From Basidiobolus meristosporus CBS 931.73 (taxonomy: Eukaryota > Basidiobolomycota > Basidiobolomycetes > Basidiobolales > Basidiobolaceae), in assembly GCA_002104905.1 (NCBI GenBank), contig MCFE01000306.1, positions 34,937 to 98,936 of the forward strand: a stretch of 64,000 nt of DNA, written 5' to 3'. Positions 58,817 through 64,000 of this stretch are shown piece after piece. Numbering within the stretch: position 1 is the stretch's first letter; each line of letters starts with the position of its first letter. Below the pieces are notes generated by a model. It was not told the origin of the DNA, ran no database searches, and was given only the letters and a program-made list of their open reading frames with translations. Position numbers and translations under genes: made by a program.

Positions 58817-59184
58817 TGTTACAAGTCTTGGTATAAGAGTTGTAGAGGAATAGGGAGTTTAGCTAGTATTGTATTCACTAAAACTTGAACTGATTTTTAT
58901 TGAGGTTCCAGCAGCTCCTTATATACATTTTGCCAGATCAATTGCGGACTAATTGTATTTCCTAATGTAGGTTGTGGCAGATGACTCATTTGATTGCATC
59001 ATCATCACCCAATAAGATCCTACTTAATATATCTATTTCTGTCTGATAAGGATCTGCTGATTCATTTGCTGACTAATGCTACTGATTTCATAGATAATAC
59101 TGATATACTGATAACCTAAACATATACTAATTGATTTGACTAAAAACTGATCTAACTTAAACATTCAAGTGGCAGATCATAACA
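58817..59184 (-). repeat. G1 3' LTR
   Basis: 368 bp, TGTTACAAGTCTTGG to CATAACA, followed inward by a polypurine tract on the minus strand (TAGGGGAGAA). Confidence 0.95.
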
Positions 59185-59194
59185 TTCTCCCCTA

Positions 59195-61381
59195 CTAAAG
59201 TTGAGAGGGTTCTCCTGAATCTCTTTTCTTGTGATACCAATATCTTGATGGTTCAGTATTATCAGCAAGTCTTGCATGCTTGAGTCTGTCCCTATGCACT
59301 AAGTCTTCCTGGATATTACCTTGTTTGTCCAGCAGTTGGTAAGTTGCAAATGGACATTCTCTGATGATCTTGAATGGTTCTGTCCATTGTGGCTCAAACT
59401 TCTTCCAAGTGTTTTTTCTTAGCAATACAAACTTCCCAACTGTCAATGCTTCTTGTGGTATAGTCTTATCAAATCTCTGCTTCATCTTTTCTGCACTTTG
59501 AGATACTTTGGTCTGTGCCTCTTTACGTCTTTGTTCCAGCTGCTGGTGTCTACTTGGCTGACTGAGTTCATCTTCTAAGGTGTCTGCAAGCTTTGGTTGT
59601 GTGAGATCTCCTGGAATCCTTGGTTCACATCCATAAACTAAGTAAAATGGTGATTGCTGGGTGGTGTTGTGTACTCTGACTCTGCATGCAAAGAGTGCTT
59701 GGTCTATATACTCATCCCATCTACTGACAACTCCATTTGCATACTTGGTCAGCATTTTTCCAAATAATCCATTAAACCACTCAGTGACTCCATTAGTTCT
59801 GGGGTGATATGCCAAGGTTTTCAAGTGTCTGATCTGCTGCATTTCCAGGTAAGCCTCTAATGTCTTTGCCATAAAGTTTGCTCCTCTATCAGATAAGATC
59901 TCCACAGGGCATCCAAACTTCATCAGGATCTCATGGTAAATGAAACTTGCAACTTCTTGTTCACTGGCTATTGGTACAGCTTTAGCAACTGGCCATTTAG
60001 TGGCATGGTCAATAGCTACTAGGATCCAACGGTTGCATTTCCTGGTAGTTGGCAGTCTTCCAATAAAGTCAATTCCCCATCTCTCAAATGGTCTTACAGG
60101 CTCCAAAGGGAAGAGTTTGGCAATTCTTTGTGGCTGGCCTTGATTGATTTGGCAGCTTGGGCATGTTTTCACTAGCTTCTCAATATCTTGTTTCATTCTG
60201 GGCCACCATGCTCTGGCTTTCACAAGGCTATAGGTTCCTTCAATCCCAAGATGTCCATATCCATTGTGTAGCTTATGTATTAAATCCAGGCAAGAAACAT
60301 AAGGGCAATAGGCAATAGGGCTTCCATCAACAATTTGGTAGAGTGTTTCATCCTGTACAACAAATTTGCTGGCTTCATCACAGATTATCATCTTGATATC
60401 TTCATCCATCTCATTAGGAATGGCTTGGTCCTCCAAGTACTTTGGTAATAGGCTAGGCCAATATGATTCATGCACCAAGTTGAGTTGTGCAACTTGATCT
60501 AATCTTGATAAGGCATCAGCAACCGTGTTGTTTTTTCCAGGGCAGTAGACAATCTCCAGGTCAAATTGCTGAATGTATTCACTCCATCTTGTCATTCTTC
60601 TAGAGAGTACCTTCTGAGTAAATGTATACTTGAGGGAGGCATGATCAGTCTTCACAGTGCATTTGACTCCTTCAAAATAGCATCTCCATGTCTTCAAACA
60701 GTGTGTTATAGCAAGCATCTCCTTCTCATGGACTGGATAGTTTTGTTCTGCTGAGTTCAGTTTCTTGGATTCAAAGGCAACAGGGTAGTCCTTTCCCTTG
60801 TGTTCTTGGCTTAGCACTCCACCAATTGCATAATCTGAAGCATCTGTGCACAGAGTGAACTCTTTTCTGAAGTCTGGTATTCTTAGACTTGGCAGCTTAG
60901 CAAGTTCATTCTTGAGCGTCTGGAAGGCAGTCTCACAAGCTATGTCCCACTTGTAGGAATTGTCTTTCTTGAGGATATCAGTTAAAGGGGCTGCAATACT
61001 TGCAAAAGACTTGACAAATCTCCAATAATAGGAAACCATTCCAAGGAATGATCTGAGTTCTGATATGCTATGGGGCTGCTTCAAATTCTTGATAACTTCA
61101 ACCTTCTTAGGGTCTAAGGTCACTCCTGTGCTAGTCACTATGTGTCCCAGGTATTCAACGTGTTCCTTGAAGAATTCACACTTGGCTAGCTTGCCATATA
61201 GCTTGTTCTCTCTTAGTTTCTTCAAGACCTTTTCAATGTGCACTACGTGATCCTCTTCTGTCTTGCTGTATATCAATATGTCATCCAGGTAGATTATCAC
61301 AAACTTGTCTAAGTACTCCTGAAAGACAGTCTGCATCAGCGTCATGAATGTTGCAGGGGCATTAGTGAGGCCAAAACTCAT
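59195..61381 (-). CDS. G1 RT-RNase H-integrase, 728-residue open frame
   Basis: The longest open frame in the window. It begins with the RT segment MSFGLTNAPATFM; the catalytic box YLDD follows (IIYLDDILIYS, about residue 30), then the thumb and connection region. RNase H has FTLCTDASDYAIGGVLS near residue 172. The H2C2 zinc domain follows (HLGIEGTY...CPSCQIN, about 375-415), then the integrase core with DHATKWPVAKA and DRGANFMAK, and the C-terminal PFKIIRECPF module ending EPSQL. It is in the same frame as 61403-62152, separated only by a TAA at about 61404 where RT families have Tyr (RTRYGHYEY). As a single copy it lacks the RT palm N-terminus, so it is a polyprotein part. Confidence 0.9.
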   Translation of the reverse strand: MSFGLTNAPATFMTLMQTVFQEYLDKFVIIYLDDILIYSKTEEDHVVHIEKVLKKLRENKLYGKLAKCEFFKEHVEYLGHIVTSTGVTLDPKKVEVIKNLKQPHSISELRSFLGMVSYYWRFVKSFASIAAPLTDILKKDNSYKWDIACETAFQTLKNELAKLPSLRIPDFRKEFTLCTDASDYAIGGVLSQEHKGKDYPVAFESKKLNSAEQNYPVHEKEMLAITHCLKTWRCYFEGVKCTVKTDHASLKYTFTQKVLSRRMTRWSEYIQQFDLEIVYCPGKNNTVADALSRLDQVAQLNLVHESYWPSLLPKYLEDQAIPNEMDEDIKMIICDEASKFVVQDETLYQIVDGSPIAYCPYVSCLDLIHKLHNGYGHLGIEGTYSLVKARAWWPRMKQDIEKLVKTCPSCQINQGQPQRIAKLFPLEPVRPFERWGIDFIGRLPTTRKCNRWILVAIDHATKWPVAKAVPIASEQEVASFIYHEILMKFGCPVEILSDRGANFMAKTLEAYLEMQQIRHLKTLAYHPRTNGVTEWFNGLFGKMLTKYANGVVSRWDEYIDQALFACRVRVHNTTQQSPFYLVYGCEPRIPGDLTQPKLADTLEDELSQPSRHQQLEQRRKEAQTKVSQSAEKMKQRFDKTIPQEALTVGKFVLLRKNTWKKFEPQWTEPFKIIRECPFATYQLLDKQGNIQEDLVHRDRLKHARLADNTEPSRYWYHKKRDSGEPSQL

Positions 61382-61402
61382 GACTAAGTACTCGTAATGT
61401 CC

Positions 61403-61860
61403 TTATCTGGTCCTAAATGCTGTCTTAGGAATATCTTCTGGTTTCACCCTAATTTGGCTGTATCCTGACATGAGGTCAATCTTACTGAAAATAGTGGCTC
61501 CATTAAGTTGGTCCAAAAGCTCATCAATCCGATGTATGGGGTACTTATTCTTGACGGTAACTGAGTTCAGGGCTCTGTAGTCAATGCACATCCTAAGTGT
61601 TCCATCCTTCTTTTTCACAAAAAGCACTGGTGCTCCCCAGGGTGACTTGCTGGGCCTGATGTATCCTTGCTCCAATAGCTGATCAATTTGTCTCTTCATT
61701 TCCTCCAATTCCAATGGACTCATTCTGTAAGGTGTCTTGCTCACTGGAGGGCTATCTCCTGTGTCAATGGCATGATCCACGTCTCTGACTGGTGGTAGGC
61801 TTACAAGCTCATCTGGAAACACGTCTGAATATTTCTTCAAGAGAGTCTGGACCTGCTGGG
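61403..61860 (-). pseudogene. G1 RT N-terminal part
   Basis: Encodes [20 protein letters not shown], the [22 protein letters not shown] palm entry, [18 protein letters not shown] and [15 protein letters not shown], ending at the nonsense codon before GHYEYLVM. The frame continues upstream of 61860 but there reads out of register with the protease. Confidence 0.85.
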
Positions 61861-63320
61861 GTAGAGGAATCCTCCTGTAATACCGCCATGAGGAACATCT
61901 GGGTACCTTTTCTAAGTGCTCTACAGAACTGGGTCTTGCTAAGTTCACTTGTCTTACACACACTGGAATTGACCAAGTTGAAATCCAGCCTGGCAGGTAA
62001 TAGCTCATAGGTCTTGTTGTCTTTTTGGATCTGAGTAGCATGGGTTCTCCAGCTGATTGATGGATTACGACAAAATAGCCAGGTTTTCCCAAGTACAAGG
62101 TCAAACTTGCAGTTCCCAAATATATAAGCCTGTAGGTCCTCTTCATAGTCACTGATCTTCATTCTTACTGGCTGGGTAATATGGTTAATTATGTGGGAGT
62201 TCCCATCAGCTGTGGAGACTGAAGTTGATTTGGTAGGTTCCAAGTTGATTCCAGCTTTCAAAGCAAATTGCTCTGACATGTACTCATGCAATGCTCCTGA
62301 GTCAATCATGATCTTGGCAGGTACTCCATTGATTACTCCATTCAAGTACAATAACTTCCCTGAGTTTGAAGTCATTTGGGACAAGTACTCTTCTGTCATA
62401 TGGAAAGTGAGTTCCGATTCTTCTTCAAGCTCATCTTCCACATTACTGTGTTCATGGGACTCAATATGGTTGAAGGTTCTTGTTGGCTGGTGTCCATTTT
62501 GTCTCTGAGGGCAGTACTTTGCAATATGTCCCTGCTGGTGGCAATTGAAGCAAAGTCCTCTCTTCTTGTATTCTCCTGAGGAGGGATTCTTCCGCATAGC
62601 ATCTATTTCCATTGGTACTGCTTCTGATTGTCTTCTTTCATAATGATTATAGCCTCTCTGATTAGTCAATGTAGGCTTCCCAACTCCAAACATAGCTGAG
62701 TCATAGTCAATGGCAATCTTAATGGCTTCTTCAATAGTCTGAGGTCTTTGGTAATTGACTTCCTTGCAAGTTCTTTCTTTCAACCCATCAATAAAGTATT
62801 CAACTTGATCCAAGGGGTCCATTCTTTCAATTTGCCCAAGTAGACATCTGTACACATAGATGTATTCTTGCACCATTCCTTTCTGTCTGAGTGTCTTTAA
62901 CTTCCTTCTTAGTAGTGTCTGCTGGTGTGGAGGTTCAAAAGCATCCTGAATTTCCAACACAAACTCATCCCAGGTAGAGATTGTAGAGCATCCCATCATA
63001 GTAGCTGACCTGATCTTGTTGTGGTACCACTGTAAAGCTGCATCTGCCAGGTAAGAAGCTGCATAATGCAACTTGCTCTCTGGAGCAATTCCTTTAGCTT
63101 TAAAAGCTTCTTCAATCTGAAAGAGCCAAGTTCCCAGGTTTTCATTGACTCTGCCATAGTACCAGTTGACCTTCACACTAAAGTTGCTCTTGACAGGGCT
63201 TTGCTGGCTCTGAGCCATGGTAGTCATTCCTTGTTGCTGTTGGCTGAGGATCTGGAGTAGCTGTTGCTGTTGGGCCAGGATTTGCTGCATGGAATTCTTC
63301 CATTCTTGATTGTCCGACAT
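61809..63320 (-). CDS. G1 gag-protease, 503-residue open frame
   Basis: Starts [13 protein letters not shown], with a glutamine-rich N-terminus. The gypsy capsid-like domain ([30 protein letters not shown] and [13 protein letters not shown], about residues 70-190) is followed by a zinc knuckle [14 protein letters not shown] (about 258-271). The retropepsin-like protease has [17 protein letters not shown] (about 343-359). The last 20 residues are out of frame because of the 8-bp deletion near 61865: G2 and G3 have GGATTCCT-GTACTCCA-type sequence where G1 has GGATTCCTCTACC. Confidence 0.9.
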   Translation of the reverse strand: MSDNQEWKNSMQQILAQQQQLLQILSQQQQGMTTMAQSQQSPVKSNFSVKVNWYYGRVNENLGTWLFQIEEAFKAKGIAPESKLHYAASYLADAALQWYHNKIRSATMMGCSTISTWDEFVLEIQDAFEPPHQQTLLRRKLKTLRQKGMVQEYIYVYRCLLGQIERMDPLDQVEYFIDGLKERTCKEVNYQRPQTIEEAIKIAIDYDSAMFGVGKPTLTNQRGYNHYERRQSEAVPMEIDAMRKNPSSGEYKKRGLCFNCHQQGHIAKYCPQRQNGHQPTRTFNHIESHEHSNVEDELEEESELTFHMTEEYLSQMTSNSGKLLYLNGVINGVPAKIMIDSGALHEYMSEQFALKAGINLEPTKSTSVSTADGNSHIINHITQPVRMKISDYEEDLQAYIFGNCKFDLVLGKTWLFCRNPSISWRTHATQIQKDNKTYELLPARLDFNLVNSSVCKTSELSKTQFCRALRKGTQMFLMAVLQEDSSTPAGPDSLEEIFRRVSR

Positions 63321-63360
63321 CTTGAGGGTGGTTTCTTCTTTCTTCAGGAGGGAGGTTTCT

Positions 63361-63378
63361 GGTTATTGCTGCTACCAA
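63361..63378 (-). other. G1 primer-binding site region
   Basis: Minus strand TTGGTAGCAGCAATAACC directly after the 5' LTR. TGGTAGC equals the first seven bases of the Ty1 primer-binding site (TGGTAGCGCC, initiator Met tRNA 3' end); the rest differs, so the priming tRNA is not settled. Confidence 0.5.
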
Positions 63379-63745
63379 TGTTACAAGTCTTGGTATAAGA
63401 GTTGTAGAGGAATAGGGAGTTTAGCTAGTATTGTATTCACTAAAACTTGAACTGATTTTTATTGAGGTTCCAGCAGCTCCTTATAACATTTTGCCAGATC
63501 AATTGCTGACTAATTGTATTTCCTAATGTAGGTTCTGGCTGATGACTCATTTGATTGCATCATCATCACCCAATAAGATCCTACTTAATATATCTATTTC
63601 TGTCTGATAAGGATCTGCTGATTTATTTGCTGACTAATGCTACTGATTTCATAGATAATACTGATATACTGATAACCTAAACATATTGTAATTGATTTGA
63701 CTAAAAACTGATCTAACTTAAACATTCAAGCGGCAGATCATAACA
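63379..63745 (-). repeat. G1 5' LTR
   Basis: 367 bp, one base shorter than the 3' LTR owing to a deletion near 63484. Confidence 0.95.
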
Positions 63746-64000
63746 AACAGTACATCTCAGACCTGCCATCAAGAAGCTTTTCAGGGTAGTGCACAAGACA
63801 CACAGAGACCTTGGAGACACTTGGAGCACCTAGGAAGTTAGAGAAGCAGGAGCTTTTACCATAGTGACATATTGACAAAGACACCAGCAGTTTAGACACA
63901 GAGGTTATTGCACCCATCAGACACCTCACACACCTTTGAGTTGTGTAGCTTCTCCCAGGAAGTACTTCTACACCACCACAATGCTCTTGCTCCAACTGAT
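63746..64000. other. Right edge, unassigned
   Basis: 255 bp beyond the G1 target duplication. CA- and GA-rich, with an 85-codon minus-strand frame that has no recognisable motif. No match to other repeats in the window. Confidence 0.5.

Larger units (their letters stand above)
58817..63745 (-). mobile_element. Gypsy retrotransposon G1, near-complete
   Basis: 4,929 bp, minus strand, LTRs 58817-59184 and 63379-63745, perfect 4-bp target duplications AACA (58813-58816 and 63746-63749). LTRs differ at about nine positions of 368 by hand count, the lowest divergence of the pairs I compared. Order gag-PR-RT-RH-IN; no chromodomain seen after integrase. Two lesions break the polyprotein: an 8-bp deletion between protease and RT (near 61865) and one nonsense codon in RT (near 61404). 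Confidence 0.95.

Noticed and set aside
58817-63745. Endogenous retrovirus
   Set aside because: No env-like frame follows integrase; the order and fungal context fit an ordinary Ty3/gypsy retrotransposon.

Overview
The window is eukaryotic, from a fungus. Its single-copy genes use short (57-211 bp) GT-AG introns, and the hand-spliced Vps35 protein reads most like basidiomycete Vps35 from memory of the family (for example its [16 protein letters not shown] and [10 protein letters not shown] stretches). Species is not resolved.

There are two compartments. Bases 1 to about 10,550 are a normal, CG-containing gene region: a YbaK-type aminoacyl-tRNA deacylase-like gene (+), a complete 11-exon retromer vps35 gene (-) and an intronless Mep/Amt ammonium transporter (-) with GATA-factor-like motifs upstream, separated by spacers in which I recognise nothing. 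From about 10,550 to the end the sequence is AT-rich, strongly CG-depleted and made almost wholly of transposable elements and relics.

Repeat compartment, left to right: copia LTR-gag fragments C1A and C1B (10551-12387); a Harbinger-related fragment with a CTAAAGGGG repeat array (12388-14272); a copia integrase fragment split by a 320-bp MITE (14273-15075); 'X' copy 1, a tnp2 (CACTA-like) DNA transposon relic with two divergent genes (about 15090-20870); minus-strand X fragments (22080-23470); a second Harbinger-related fragment (23677-24820); copia element C4 (24821-29056) carrying a solo gypsy LTR; a Harbinger-like element with a broken DDE transposase (29057-32197) carrying a solo LTR. X copy 2 (32198-55230) is shattered by six insertions: copia C2, a 731-bp palindromic element, a solo gypsy LTR, gypsy G3 (which itself contains a solo LTR), gypsy G2 and copia C3. 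Further X fragments follow (55530-58260), then gypsy G1 (58817-63745), the best preserved gypsy copy.

Because X is present both intact (copy 1) and interrupted (copy 2), most insertions can be checked against an empty site, and perfect or near-perfect target-site duplications support them. No retroelement is clearly functional. C2 keeps a full gag frame and a 644-residue integrase/RT frame; G1 has one small frameshifting deletion and one nonsense codon. All coordinates were read by hand; element edges without a target duplication are approximate.
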